Assembly: GCA_031553705.1 (NCBI GenBank)
Contig: JAVBLD010000044.1
Span: forward strand, 1-39,321
DNA: 39,321 nucleotides
Origin: JAVBLD01 sp031553705
GTDB taxonomy: Bacteria; Bacteroidota; Bacteroidia; Bacteroidales; Marinifilaceae
Direction of reading: 5' to 3'
Below, piece after piece: positions 8,549 to 17,303 of the stretch. Below the pieces are notes generated by a model that was given only the letters and a program-made list of their open reading frames with translations, searched no databases and was not told the origin of the DNA. Both the position numbers and the translations under genes were made by a program. How positions within the stretch are numbered: the first letter of the stretch is position 1; each line of letters opens with the position of its first letter.

Positions 8549-11338
8549 TTATTTCCCTAACCGGTTAAAACGATAATTGAAAGAAAAAGTATAATAATTT
8601 GCCACCCGCGTACTATACGATGTGCGAGTATAAAGATCGCTGACGAAATAATCCATTGTATTCCGTTGGCGAAGAATATCGTTTGCAGCAAACTCCAATT
8701 CGACTTGTCGTTTTTTACCGAATTTCTTTCCGATTTTAAGGTTCAGCAGACTTTTGGATTGGTCTATCGCTCCTGCCCTGCTATTTTGATTATAGGTATA
8801 CGAATAATTTCCTCCGACCAAAAATCCGTTTTTGAAAGTCCAACGCATATCGGATGTGACGGCCTGGCTAAAACTGCGAAAATTACCTGTCTGCGAATTA
8901 TCGGTATAAGAATAAGAGCTATTGGTGCGGCAGGAGAGTTCAAAATCTTTTGAAAAATTTGTCATCACAGCAATCTGCAAATTTCCCCGGTGAGCGTCCG
9001 TGTAATTTTCCTGTCCGTCATAAATGGAAGGCGTATGTGAGAGATTATATGAACATGAAGTATTAAAGCGTAATTTTACTTTTTTTATCTCAAAAGAGTA
9101 ATGAGTCATCAATCCGGCATTCCAGTTTCCATCGAGATTCTTTACGGTAGATAAACGTGTTCCAGGCAATAACGTATAATCATCAACCACCGTATCTTTC
9201 CGTATAAACCTTACATCCTGCACAATCTGGTCAAACACCTGGTTACCGGAAACCGAAATCGAAAAATAGGTCGATTTTTCTGGATTCGATATGCTGCTTA
9301 CCCACCCTACCCGATGGCTATAAGATCGTCTCAGTTGCGGATTCCCTTTCGATACCTGCAACGGGTCGCTGACATCCAAAACGTTCTGAAGCTGCTGAGC
9401 GGACGGAGAGGAGGTATTTCCGTCATAAGAGAAGGTCATTTCGCTATTCTTTTTCAAACGAATTTTTAATTCCGTACGGGGTGAGAAATCGATATAATCA
9501 TTTTTAAGCACCGAATCAGCTAAATCTAAAAAAGCATACCGGTTTTCAATTTTCGTTCTATGTATACTACCCCCTCCGTTATAAGAGATCTTATCTTTTG
9601 AGTAGCTATAGTTTACTCCTATTTGATTGGAAGCATGCACATTTTTCAAAGTATTGGTCAGAGCTGTATCGATCTCTATCCGCTCGTCAAACGTATTATC
9701 CCGGTACGAGGCCCCCTCTTTGTCCGATTTGTCGGCACTATATCGATAAGAATAATTAAAGCTGAAACGGGCGGATTCCGTTAATGGTTCCGAATAGGAA
9801 ACCGACAGGGATAGGCCTCGATTTTGTAAGTTGTTTTCAATCAGCTGGTTCCGAATAGTATCAAAAAGGACATTCTGACTATTCCGCCGTGATTCGAATG
9901 TCTCCTGCGCCTGCTCGGAATTGCTTTTATTCTGAGTTAACTGCGTACTCACCGTAAAAGTCCGCCCTCTCTTTTTAAAACCATGCATCCAGGACAAATT
10001 TCCATTCACGCTATTATTGTCCGAACGACTATCCGAGTTGATATTGGAATTATTCAATACCTCCCCGTTTTCCATGCTGTTGGAAAAACGCAGGGCCCCT
10101 CCTTTATTTTTAGTCAATCCTATCCCCCATGTCGAAGATATCCGGTCTTTCTTGCCAATCTGATAATCGATTTTCGCATTTATGCTATGCTTGTTTCCGT
10201 CCGACCAGGAATGATTTTCATTTTCATACAGCCGGCTTTCGTAATTCTCTGTCGGAAAATAATCCTGTTTCGAAAGGAATCCGGAGTAATTACTTGTCCA
10301 ACCTCCGGCATAACTGCCGATAAACGCGAAATTCTTACTAGCCCTCGATGCGTAATTAAATGCCAGATTCTGTGCATCATTACCTCTACCTTTCCCGTGA
10401 TATTTTGCCCCGATAAGCTCATCGATCTGCGAATCGGCAAAACCTCCGGTCAATGTAATCTGTCTTTTCCGGTCAAACATATTAAGTGAGACGTCGGTAC
10501 TGTAACCGGCCTGATCGAAAGTCTCGGAAAGTTTATCCGGTAAATTGGCACTCAACGCTCCCCTTCCGAACATTTTTAACCGGTCAGGGTGTTTGGTTTC
10601 AATATTCAGGGATCGCATCCTTTTCCCATCGTCATATCCTGAAAATTTTGCCTCCTCACTCCGGTCGTCATACATCTTGACCCGGGCAATCAGGCTCGCC
10701 GGCAGATTCTTCAAAGCAAGCGTAGGATTATTTAGAAAATATTCCGTCCCATCCACATACAATTTCTTCACCTCTTGTCCCTGGGCCATAATTTTACCAT
10801 CGACCAACTCAAAACCGGGGAGCTTCTTCAATAAGTCCTCCAGATAAGCATCTTCGGCAAGCTTCAGCGCTCCTGCATTAAATTGCGTCGTATCTCCCCG
10901 TTGTACCGCCAGCGGAGGAGGAGCCGTAATCACCACCTCATCCAGTATCACCGGCACCAACTGAATAGTCCCGATATCCATATCCTTTTTCAAGAAGTAT
11001 CTTTTTGTTACAAACTGATAACCGGTATAAGACACGGACAGCACAACAATGGAGGCAGGCAGGTTGGTGAGGACAAATTCGCCGTTACGATCCGTCGCAA
11101 CCACCGGAGTTTTACTCTCTCCGATATAAATATGAGCGCCCGGCAACAGCCCTCGATCATCTCCTCCTACCACCCTTCCCCTCAATGTTAATTTCAGGGC
11201 TTCGACCGGTGACTGTTCCGACGGTTGGGGACTAGTGAACTGCTTCGTCCTTTTCAGCGTATCGGTCTGTGCTATTGAACGATTCCCGAGGCAGGAACAA
11301 AATATGCTTATTACAAATACCACTTTATAGTACCTCAT
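8549..11338 (-). CDS. TonB-receptor-like outer-membrane beta-barrel protein with carboxypeptidase-like regulatory domain
   Basis: This 929-residue outer-membrane protein has a signal peptide at about 1-23 (ending SIAQ) and a CarboxypepD_reg-like beta-sandwich at about 51-130 (LRGRVVGGDDRGLLPGAHIYI, GEFVLTNLPAS). A plug-like region follows at about 135-235 (LDEVVITAPP, LLKKLPGFELVDGKI, VDGTEYFLNNPTLALKNLPASLIARVKMYDDRSEEAKFSGYDDG). The rest is a long barrel rich in alternating aromatic strands (OMP_b-brl_3 style). It resembles SusC-type receptors but lacks a SusD partner. It converges on the ECF/FecR pair, with 85 bases between stops, so it may be the sensor or target of that pair. Its ligand is unknown. 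Confidence 0.87.
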   Translation of the reverse strand: MRYYKVVFVISIFCSCLGNRSIAQTDTLKRTKQFTSPQPSEQSPVEALKLTLRGRVVGGDDRGLLPGAHIYIGESKTPVVATDRNGEFVLTNLPASIVVLSVSYTGYQFVTKRYFLKKDMDIGTIQLVPVILDEVVITAPPPLAVQRGDTTQFNAGALKLAEDAYLEDLLKKLPGFELVDGKIMAQGQEVKKLYVDGTEYFLNNPTLALKNLPASLIARVKMYDDRSEEAKFSGYDDGKRMRSLNIETKHPDRLKMFGRGALSANLPDKLSETFDQAGYSTDVSLNMFDRKRQITLTGGFADSQIDELIGAKYHGKGRGNDAQNLAFNYASRASKNFAFIGSYAGGWTSNYSGFLSKQDYFPTENYESRLYENENHSWSDGNKHSINAKIDYQIGKKDRISSTWGIGLTKNKGGALRFSNSMENGEVLNNSNINSDSRSDNNSVNGNLSWMHGFKKRGRTFTVSTQLTQNKSNSEQAQETFESRRNSQNVLFDTIRNQLIENNLQNRGLSLSVSYSEPLTESARFSFNYSYRYSADKSDKEGASYRDNTFDERIEIDTALTNTLKNVHASNQIGVNYSYSKDKISYNGGGSIHRTKIENRYAFLDLADSVLKNDYIDFSPRTELKIRLKKNSEMTFSYDGNTSSPSAQQLQNVLDVSDPLQVSKGNPQLRRSYSHRVGWVSSISNPEKSTYFSISVSGNQVFDQIVQDVRFIRKDTVVDDYTLLPGTRLSTVKNLDGNWNAGLMTHYSFEIKKVKLRFNTSCSYNLSHTPSIYDGQENYTDAHRGNLQIAVMTNFSKDFELSCRTNSSYSYTDNSQTGNFRSFSQAVTSDMRWTFKNGFLVGGNYSYTYNQNSRAGAIDQSKSLLNLKIGKKFGKKRQVELEFAANDILRQRNTMDYFVSDLYTRTSYSTRVANYYTFSFNYRFNRLGK

Positions 11339-11825
11339 TTCTTATGTACTTAAATTTTAATCCACGTAAAAATATCGATTTGATCCATCAACATGCCACA
11401 CTTTTTTAAATATAACTATTTTTTAAAAAGACCATAACTTTTTCTTAACATATCATGAACCTACTATCCTCAAAACCTTTCTTTCATTTCCCTTTTGCGA
11501 TTCATTGTAAATTATATAACCTACGGTCGTCTTTAGCTGGGAGCCTATCGATTAACAGGCGACCGGGCGCTTCAAATAAAAAACATATTTTACATTCATT
11601 GTTAGAACATTCGGTTAATATTGCACATAACCCCGGAGAATATCACTGTAATCCGTCAATTGCGGTTAACAGCGGATGGAGTTTCCGGGTTCTTGCAGGA
11701 GCAGAATCCTATTTCGGAAGCCTCGGCCGGTATCACAATCGAGAAACCTAAACTACAGAATTGTACGGATTTTCTATGCGAGTCAACCTAAGTTTGCCAA
11801 ATTGCAATCTTATATAAAAAATAGT
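11339..11825. other. Gene-free spacer upstream of rplS, with a possible coding relic
   Basis: No convincing gene is present. A frame at 11606-11758 lacks an ATG and encodes about 50 protein-like residues (ENITVIRQLRLTADGVSG, then SEASAGITIEKP) before a stop, which could be the end of a dead gene. A 98-residue frame from 11455 in another register looks like chance. The promoter of the minus-strand outer-membrane protein gene must lie near 11339-11400, but I see no consensus there. Confidence 0.4.
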
Positions 11826-11857
11826 CTTGCATATTAAAATATTTCTCCATACATTTG
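11826..11857 (+). promoter_or_regulatory. Bacteroides-type promoter of rplS
   Basis: A -33 CTTG (11826-11829, one mismatch to TTTG), a 20-base spacer and a perfect -7 TACATTTG (11850-11857) predict a leader of about 80 bases before the ATG at 11945. Confidence 0.7.
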
Positions 11858-11870
11858 CATCCCGATTAGA

Positions 11871-11920
11871 AAGTGCGCAGTCTCTTATATGGAAAGACTC
11901 TCATGATAATACTGCGCTTT
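11871..11920 (+). promoter_or_regulatory. Structured 5' leader of rplS (candidate autoregulatory element)
   Basis: Between the promoter and rplS, GCGCAGT (11875-11881) pairs with ACTGCGC (11911-11917), flanked by AAAG and CTTT that extend the stem with a bulge. An inner AGTCT (11879-11883) with AGACT (11895-11899) offers an alternative pairing. Ribosomal-protein genes often carry such leaders, which bind the encoded protein to control translation. This one is inferred from its structure and position and not matched to a known RNA family. Confidence 0.4.
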
Positions 11921-11944
11921 AAATGAATTTATAAAATAAACATA

Positions 11945-12298
11945 ATGGATTTAATTAAAGTTGCAGAGCAGGCATTTGCTGCTGAGAACTCAGTAGAGCT
12001 CCCTTCGTTCAGTACAGGGGATACCATCAGCGTTCACTACAAAATCATTGAAGGAAATAAAGAACGCGTACAGATTTTTCGTGGTGTAGTGATTCAAATC
12101 AAAGGCACCGGAAACACAAAAACCTTTACCGTCCGTAAAATGTCGGGAAATGTTGGCGTAGAACGTATCATCCCGTTCAACTCTCCTTATATCAAGGAAA
12201 TTGAAGTAAACAAAGTTGGTAAAGTAAGAAGATCAAGGATCTACTATTTCCGTGATCTTACAGGTAAGAAAGCCAAGATCAAAGAAAAAAGATCTTAA
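11945..12298 (+). CDS. rplS: 50S ribosomal protein L19
   Basis: This 117-residue protein of the large ribosomal subunit sits at the interface with the 30S subunit. The sequence follows the L19 family throughout: PSFSTGDTISVHYKI, RVQIFRGVVIQIKG, TFTVRKMSGNVGVERIIPFNSP and the basic tail KVRRSRIYYFRDLTGKKAKIKEKR. The length is normal (115-120). The gene is monocistronic, with its own promoter and structured leader and two hairpins downstream. In many bacteria rplS follows trmD; here it stands apart from trmD and rpsP, as is common in Bacteroidota. Confidence 0.98.
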   Translation: MDLIKVAEQAFAAENSVELPSFSTGDTISVHYKIIEGNKERVQIFRGVVIQIKGTGNTKTFTVRKMSGNVGVERIIPFNSPYIKEIEVNKVGKVRRSRIYYFRDLTGKKAKIKEKRS

Positions 12299-12317
12299 TC
12301 CGCCTGGAATCGAAACT

Positions 12318-12394
12318 GCATTACACCACAAAGTAATGCAATTGGAATATATATCGTCCAAATGCACCCCAAGATCACGGGGCGTATTTGGACG
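12318..12394 (+). terminator. Two tandem hairpins downstream of rplS
   Basis: GCATTAC (12318-12324) pairs with GTAATGC (12333-12339). A longer arm from CGTCCAAAT to CCCC (12355-12370) pairs with GGGG to ATTTGGACG (12379-12394), with two mismatches in a 16-bp stem. Neither is followed by a T tract, so they may terminate inefficiently or stabilise the mRNA end. Confidence 0.5.
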
Positions 12395-12441
12395 TGTTCA
12401 ATAAATCCGGTTGAGATTGTAACAATAAAATAACCGAAACG

Positions 12442-13827
12442 ATGAAAAGTACAATCGCGGCAACAGCTCTGTTTTTTATTGCCATGCTGGTCGCTTTGCA
12501 TACCGAAGCCCAGAAGCCCGTAAAGATTCACGGAACTGTAAATTTTCACTCTCCTTACTCTAATCCCATTATACAACTTTATAAAGTAGAAAACGGACAA
12601 TATGTTCCGCTACAGTACGTCAAAGCAGATAGCACCCGGAAGTTTGCCCTTACATTTATACCTGAATACAAAGGATTTTATGTACTTGGCCACGGAACGG
12701 ACGATGAAACTGATAAAAAATATAAGTTCTATTTTCGCGGCGGAGAAGTTCTGCAACTAACCATGAATAATAACGACTATTTGCTGACCGGAAACAAAAA
12801 CAGCCGCGAAAATAAAATTTTGGCTGAATGGTTCAAATTGTCCACGGATATTGTGAATTATATTTTCAATACCAATCTCCCCGATGAAACACTTAAAACA
12901 CGCTTTTCCCGGATAACCCAGTTTGCAGATGCAAATATAGATTGGTTCAAGGATAAAAAGACCGGAAATAAAGATTTCGATGAACTGATGAGCTACACAG
13001 TACCTTTCGATATACAATGCAAAGCATTAGATTACCTTAGCAAACCTTTCGTCAAACCTACAGCTTCAGATTATGCAGGTACGCTCTATGAGAAGATCAA
13101 TGTCGCTTTGCTGACCGCCGATACGACCATTCTACGCATGCCTTTCGGCTTAAGTACGCTTCATCATGCCGCCAACCTTCCATATATCATGAAGAATGCT
13201 TCTTTTATGCCCGATATTGAAAACGAACTTTCCAACATTACAAATAACAGGCTGAAAAGCCTAGTGCTAACGCACTACCTGTTAACGCTAACTTCATTCG
13301 GAACAATCGAGCTTCTACAGGAAAAATATGCAGAATGCTTCTCTACTTCCGATATATGTAGATTAGAAGAATACAAAAATAAGTTTAGGGAAATGATACG
13401 AGACATGTCGGGACAAGACTTTACCGGCACTGATATAAATGGTAAAGAGATTAAACTGTCCGACTTCCGCGGTAAACTGGTTGTGATGGACTTCTGGAGC
13501 ACGACTTGTGGAGTTTGCATAGCTTCTTTCCCGGAGTTCAGAGAAGCGGAAAAACACTATCGTGATAATGATGGTGTCGTATTCCTCACTGTCACAACAG
13601 ATCAGGTGAATAATCGAGAAAAATGGGAAAAGGTGGTAAAGGAAAAAAGCGTTCCGGGTATAAATATCTTTCCCGGTGGGAGAAAAAATATACCTGAGTC
13701 CTACAGGATATTCTCAATTCCCCGCATCATCATCATTGATCGCAGTGGCCAAGTGCTTGATCCGTATGGTCCGGACCCCGGGACTGAAATGTTTGATACG
13801 TTGATCACAAGATATTTGGAAAAGTAA
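12442..13827 (+). CDS. Secreted TlpA-like thioredoxin-family protein
   Basis: This 461-residue periplasmic or envelope thiol-disulfide oxidoreductase has a signal peptide at 1-23 (ending HTEA). An N-terminal beta-rich region at about 28-130 is of the DUF4369 type common in Bacteroidota, followed by a helical middle. The C-terminal thioredoxin/AhpC-TSA-like domain starts at about residue 325 (GQDFTGTDINGKEIKLSDFRGKLVVMDFWSTTCGVC). The redox pair is Cys356-Gly-Val-Cys359, and the cis-proline sits in FSIPRII at about 427. Such proteins reduce disulfides in exported proteins; the specific partner is unknown. It stands alone between rplS and the phosphohexomutase gene. Confidence 0.88.
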   Translation: MKSTIAATALFFIAMLVALHTEAQKPVKIHGTVNFHSPYSNPIIQLYKVENGQYVPLQYVKADSTRKFALTFIPEYKGFYVLGHGTDDETDKKYKFYFRGGEVLQLTMNNNDYLLTGNKNSRENKILAEWFKLSTDIVNYIFNTNLPDETLKTRFSRITQFADANIDWFKDKKTGNKDFDELMSYTVPFDIQCKALDYLSKPFVKPTASDYAGTLYEKINVALLTADTTILRMPFGLSTLHHAANLPYIMKNASFMPDIENELSNITNNRLKSLVLTHYLLTLTSFGTIELLQEKYAECFSTSDICRLEEYKNKFREMIRDMSGQDFTGTDINGKEIKLSDFRGKLVVMDFWSTTCGVCIASFPEFREAEKHYRDNDGVVFLTVTTDQVNNREKWEKVVKEKSVPGINIFPGGRKNIPESYRIFSIPRIIIIDRSGQVLDPYGPDPGTEMFDTLITRYLEK

Positions 13828-13893
13828 ACGCCCCAACAAATCTGCGAAGAAAGAAGAGGTAAAATACCATACTCCCTTTTTATACTATAAATA

Positions 13894-13924
13894 AAGGCTC
13901 TGCTATTGCAGGACTTTTTTATTA
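13894..13924 (+). terminator. Weak terminator after the thioredoxin-family gene
   Basis: A short CTGC-TATT-GCAG hairpin is followed at once by a T-rich run, about 65 bases past the stop. The stem is only 4 bp plus wobble pairs. Confidence 0.35.
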
Positions 13925-14026
13925 TTTTTAAATTTGTAAAATATGGTTTATATCACCGTTTGAAAAAACAAAAATAACGTAACCAAATTTATCGTTCACA
14001 GTAAAAGAGAGGCAAGGAGATTAAAA

Positions 14027-14056
14027 TCTGGGTTTAACCCATTTTCAATACTTTCG
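14027..14056 (+). promoter_or_regulatory. Possible promoter of the phosphohexomutase gene with a palindrome in its spacer
   Basis: TCTG (14027-14030) and TACTTTCG (14049-14056) are each one base off the TTTG / TAnnTTTG consensus and are 18 bases apart. The palindrome GGGTTTAACCC (14030-14040) lies between them and could be an operator. Confidence 0.35.
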
Positions 14057-14081
14057 CCGATTACATCTAAAATATATTATT

Positions 14082-15821
14082 ATGGAAGCAGAAATCATAA
14101 AAACAGCAAAGACAAAAGCCGAAAGCTGGCTGAATGAAGCATATGATAAAGATACGCGGGAAGCGGTGAAAAAGATGATAGATGCAACTGATCCGACAGA
14201 ATTGATCGATTCGTTTTATAACGACCTTGAATTTGGCACCGGAGGATTGCGTGGTATTATGGGAGTGGGTTGCAACCGGATGAATATTTACACGGTAGGC
14301 GCAGCCACACAGGGATTTGCCAACTATATCAACAAAATGTTTCCGGACAGCAAGCAAAGGTCTGTGTGTATCGGTCACGACTGCCGGCATAACTCCCGCC
14401 ATTTCGCCGAAACGGTGGCCGCTATATTTTCGGCGAACGGTATTACGGCTTATCTGTTCGAAAACCTGCGTCCTACTCCCGAAATGTCATTTGCAATCCG
14501 TAAGCTGGGATGCAATGGCGGAGTAATCATTACCGCATCGCACAACCCGAAAGAGTACAACGGCTACAAGGCATATTGGAACGACGGTTCGCAACTCGTG
14601 GCTCCGCATGACAAGAACGTAATCAATGAGGTGAAACAAGTCAAGGCTTCCGACATCCGTTTTACAGCTGAACCCGAAAAGATTAAAATCCTGGGAGAAG
14701 AATTCGACAAGATCTTTTTGGCGCAAGTGAAAACCCTGAGCCTTTCGCCGGAAGCAATTCACCACCAGCGCGACCTGAAAATCGTATTTACACCATTGCA
14801 TGGTACCACTTATAAACTGGTACCGGATTCGTTACATAACTGGGGGTTCACAAACATCACCACCATCCCGGCGCAAATGATCACGGACGGCAATTTCCCA
14901 ACAGTAGAATCGGCTAACCCGGAAGAGCCGGCAGCTTTCAAAATGGCATTGGACAAAGCGCGTGAAATTGACGCAGATGTGGCAATGGCCTGCGATCCGG
15001 ATGGAGACCGGCTCGGAATTGCCGTGAAAGACGACAAAGGAGAATGGATACTTCTGAACGGTAACCAAGCCAACATTATCTTTACCTATTATATCATCCG
15101 CCGCAGGAAAGAGCTGGGATTGATCAGGGGAAATGAATATACGATCAAAACGATCGTTACTACCGAACTGATTAAAGACATTGCAGAAAAAGACAATATC
15201 CCCTGTTATGATGTCTACACCGGATTTAAATGGATTGCGAATATGATCCGCGAAAAAGGTGCGGATGGATATATCGGCGCCGGCGAAGAATCGTTCGGAT
15301 TTATGCCCGGCTCGTTCACCAGGGATAAAGACGCCGTTTCTTCGGTCTCTATGATGGCTGAAATAGCCGCATGGGCAAAAGACCAGGACAAATCGCTTTA
15401 TACATTGTTAAAAGAGATTTATGCCATATACGGATTCTCCCAGGAGAAAATGATCTATATCGTGCGCAAAGGACTCTCCGGAGCACAGGAGATTAAAACA
15501 ATGATGGAAAACTTCAGGCACCACACTCCGAAAACCATCAACGGCAGTCAAGTGATCATCAAAAAAGACTACCTGAGCCTTAAAGCGGCCAACCTGAAGA
15601 CAGGCGAAACCACTAGCCTCGATTTCGATACCACAAGCGATGTGCTTCAGTTCTTTCTGGCCGACGGCAGCAAAATATCGGTACGTCCGTCAGGCACCGA
15701 ACCGAAAATTAAATTCTATTTCGAATCAAGGGCAGAAATGAAAAGTATCGCCGATTTCGAACAGGCACAGATAAAAGCCAATCAAAAAATAGAAGACATG
15801 GTTAAAGACCTGAAACTGTAA
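14082..15821 (+). CDS. Phospho-sugar mutase (phosphoglucomutase/phosphomannomutase, alpha-D-phosphohexomutase family)
   Basis: This 579-residue cytosolic enzyme interconverts hexose 1- and 6-phosphates, linking glycolysis to polysaccharide and nucleotide-sugar synthesis. All four active-site loops are intact: FGTGGLRG near 51-58, the phosphoserine loop TASHNPKEYNGYK with Ser153, the Mg-binding loop DPDGDR (305-310), the sugar-selecting loop GEESFG (401-406) and the phosphate-binding loop RPSGTEPK (535-542). The long form of about 580 residues with GEES matches the PgcA-type phosphoglucomutases of Bacteroidota and Firmicutes better than the short phosphomannomutases. Whether glucose or mannose is preferred cannot be told by eye, so I give no symbol. 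Confidence 0.93.
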   Translation: MEAEIIKTAKTKAESWLNEAYDKDTREAVKKMIDATDPTELIDSFYNDLEFGTGGLRGIMGVGCNRMNIYTVGAATQGFANYINKMFPDSKQRSVCIGHDCRHNSRHFAETVAAIFSANGITAYLFENLRPTPEMSFAIRKLGCNGGVIITASHNPKEYNGYKAYWNDGSQLVAPHDKNVINEVKQVKASDIRFTAEPEKIKILGEEFDKIFLAQVKTLSLSPEAIHHQRDLKIVFTPLHGTTYKLVPDSLHNWGFTNITTIPAQMITDGNFPTVESANPEEPAAFKMALDKAREIDADVAMACDPDGDRLGIAVKDDKGEWILLNGNQANIIFTYYIIRRRKELGLIRGNEYTIKTIVTTELIKDIAEKDNIPCYDVYTGFKWIANMIREKGADGYIGAGEESFGFMPGSFTRDKDAVSSVSMMAEIAAWAKDQDKSLYTLLKEIYAIYGFSQEKMIYIVRKGLSGAQEIKTMMENFRHHTPKTINGSQVIIKKDYLSLKAANLKTGETTSLDFDTTSDVLQFFLADGSKISVRPSGTEPKIKFYFESRAEMKSIADFEQAQIKANQKIEDMVKDLKL

Positions 15822-15822
15822 A

Positions 15823-15880
15823 AGAGTTATGAGTGAAATAATGTACAACAACTCATAACTCATAATTCACAACTCTTATA
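15823..15880. repeat. Intergenic word repeat (ACTCATAACTCATAATTC) forming a hairpin between convergent genes
   Basis: AGTTATGAGT (15825-15834) is perfectly inverted as ACTCATAACT (15851-15860) across a 16-base loop. The 18-mer ACTCATAACTCATAATTC at 15851-15868 recurs identically at 32495-32512, and a related inverted copy sits at 31272-31285. The stop codon of the minus-strand helicase lies inside the repeat. Confidence 0.7.
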
Positions 15881-17259
15881 AAGTAGAGTCGTTTTCTGGC
15901 GCGTGTAACGGCGGTATAAAGCCAGCGCCAGAAATCATCATCGGCGGCCGCCTCGCCGGTAAGCATCCCCTGGTCAATGAAGACGGCATCCCATTGTCCG
16001 CCTTGCGCTTTATGGCAAGTAATCGCATAAGCAAACTTCACTTGCAGCGCATTATAGTAATCATGCTCTCTGATTTTTTCAAACCGCTTCCGTTTGGAAG
16101 CAATATCCGAAAAATCAGCCTCGATACTGCTATACAGCTGTTTAGACTGTTCAAACGTCAATGCAGGAGCATTAGACATCAACGCATCCAATATAACCCA
16201 GGCAGTAAGTTCTTCTTTATACCCGTCTATGTCTAACCGTGCCTGGACAAAGCGAAAACCATAGAGCTCCGTCCGTTTCCCGACTTTCCGCACCGTTGCC
16301 ATATCCCCATTGGCAATAAAATCAATATGGTCATACTCTTTCCCCCAGAAGTAATTATTCTTCACAACCATAATCCGGTCGCCGTTACTAAGATCCTCTT
16401 CCCTGTACAATATCGTGCGGCGGATCCCCTCATTATAGCGATTCGCCCGTTTATTGGAACGGCAGATAATAATTGTCTCATCTTCACCAAAGCGGCTGTA
16501 GCACGATTCAATCGCTTCCAGCAATTCTCCCCCGCTTATATAAAAAACATCGGGAAATCCGTCCGTTTTCAGTATCAACCTTCCTACATTTCCCCCTATC
16601 ATTTTCCTGATTTGAGTAGCATTATAAAGGATACCCGACTCCTGCACCTGCCGCATAATATCCGTCAAAACGACTTCAGTAACCTCAAAGCAATAGGTTC
16701 GTTCGATAAGGTCTTTATCCAATGCAGGACTTATATCGAGTTTCACCGGCGGTAACTGTGCCGTATCTCCGATCAGCACCAAGCGATTATTCCTGCCGTT
16801 GTAAACAAATTCGACCAGATCGTCCAGTAAACAGCCGCTACCGAAACTACCTTCTCCATCGTTTGAGATCATAGAGGCCTCATCCACAAAAAACAAAGTA
16901 TTGCTTCCTCCGTTAAAAGCCAGGCTAAACACTCCCTCACCGTCAGCCGCAGTCTTCTGGCGGTATATTTTCTTATGAATTGTATAAGCCGTGTGTCCGG
17001 CATATCCCGAAAACACCTTTGCCGCACGCCCGGTAGGCGCCAATAAAACTACCTTATACCGGAGAAAAACCAAAGCATTTACAATCGCTGCAACCAGCGA
17101 CGTCTTTCCGCTGCCGGCGAATCCCTTCAGTAAAAACAGGTGTTCCGGGTTATTTTCAAACAGGAAACGTCCGAAACAATCCATCGCCGCTTTTTGAGTC
17201 GGCGAGAAAGCAAATCCGAACTTATTCAGGACAACATCCTCAAAATGTTTTTGGATCAT
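15853..17259 (-). CDS. RecD/Dda-like superfamily 1 DNA helicase (AAA ATPase)
   Basis: This 468-residue 5'-3' DNA helicase of the SF1B (RecD2/Dda) type is likely active in repair or replication restart. Its motifs are Walker A GFAGSGKT (46-53), motif Ia with LLAPTGRAAKVF (72-83), Walker B VDEASM (125-130), motif III GDTAQLPPVK (164-173), a UvrD-like C-terminal motif YAITCHKAQGGQWDAVFID and motif VI YTAVTRARKRLYFI. It lacks the long N-terminal region of RecD2 and is a compact single-module helicase common in Bacteroidota. The last six residues, VVNYEL, are encoded by the intergenic repeat at 15851-15870, so the original C-terminus was probably slightly different. It converges with the phosphohexomutase gene. 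Confidence 0.9.
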   Translation of the reverse strand: MIQKHFEDVVLNKFGFAFSPTQKAAMDCFGRFLFENNPEHLFLLKGFAGSGKTSLVAAIVNALVFLRYKVVLLAPTGRAAKVFSGYAGHTAYTIHKKIYRQKTAADGEGVFSLAFNGGSNTLFFVDEASMISNDGEGSFGSGCLLDDLVEFVYNGRNNRLVLIGDTAQLPPVKLDISPALDKDLIERTYCFEVTEVVLTDIMRQVQESGILYNATQIRKMIGGNVGRLILKTDGFPDVFYISGGELLEAIESCYSRFGEDETIIICRSNKRANRYNEGIRRTILYREEDLSNGDRIMVVKNNYFWGKEYDHIDFIANGDMATVRKVGKRTELYGFRFVQARLDIDGYKEELTAWVILDALMSNAPALTFEQSKQLYSSIEADFSDIASKRKRFEKIREHDYYNALQVKFAYAITCHKAQGGQWDAVFIDQGMLTGEAAADDDFWRWLYTAVTRARKRLYFIRVVNYEL

Positions 17260-17303
17260 ATTATTTTTAATGGAAGAATATGGTGTTAATTTAAAAAAAT
17301 TCC

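Noticed and set aside
11525..11580. tRNA-like segment (TTTAGCTGGGAG followed by GCTTCAAAT)
   Set aside because: The arms do not pair into a cloverleaf, the acceptor stem is missing, and spacing of the D- and T-loop words is wrong.
11455..11751. A 98-codon frame upstream of rplS
   Set aside because: There is no family resemblance, promoter or ribosome-binding site, and the composition looks like non-coding DNA.
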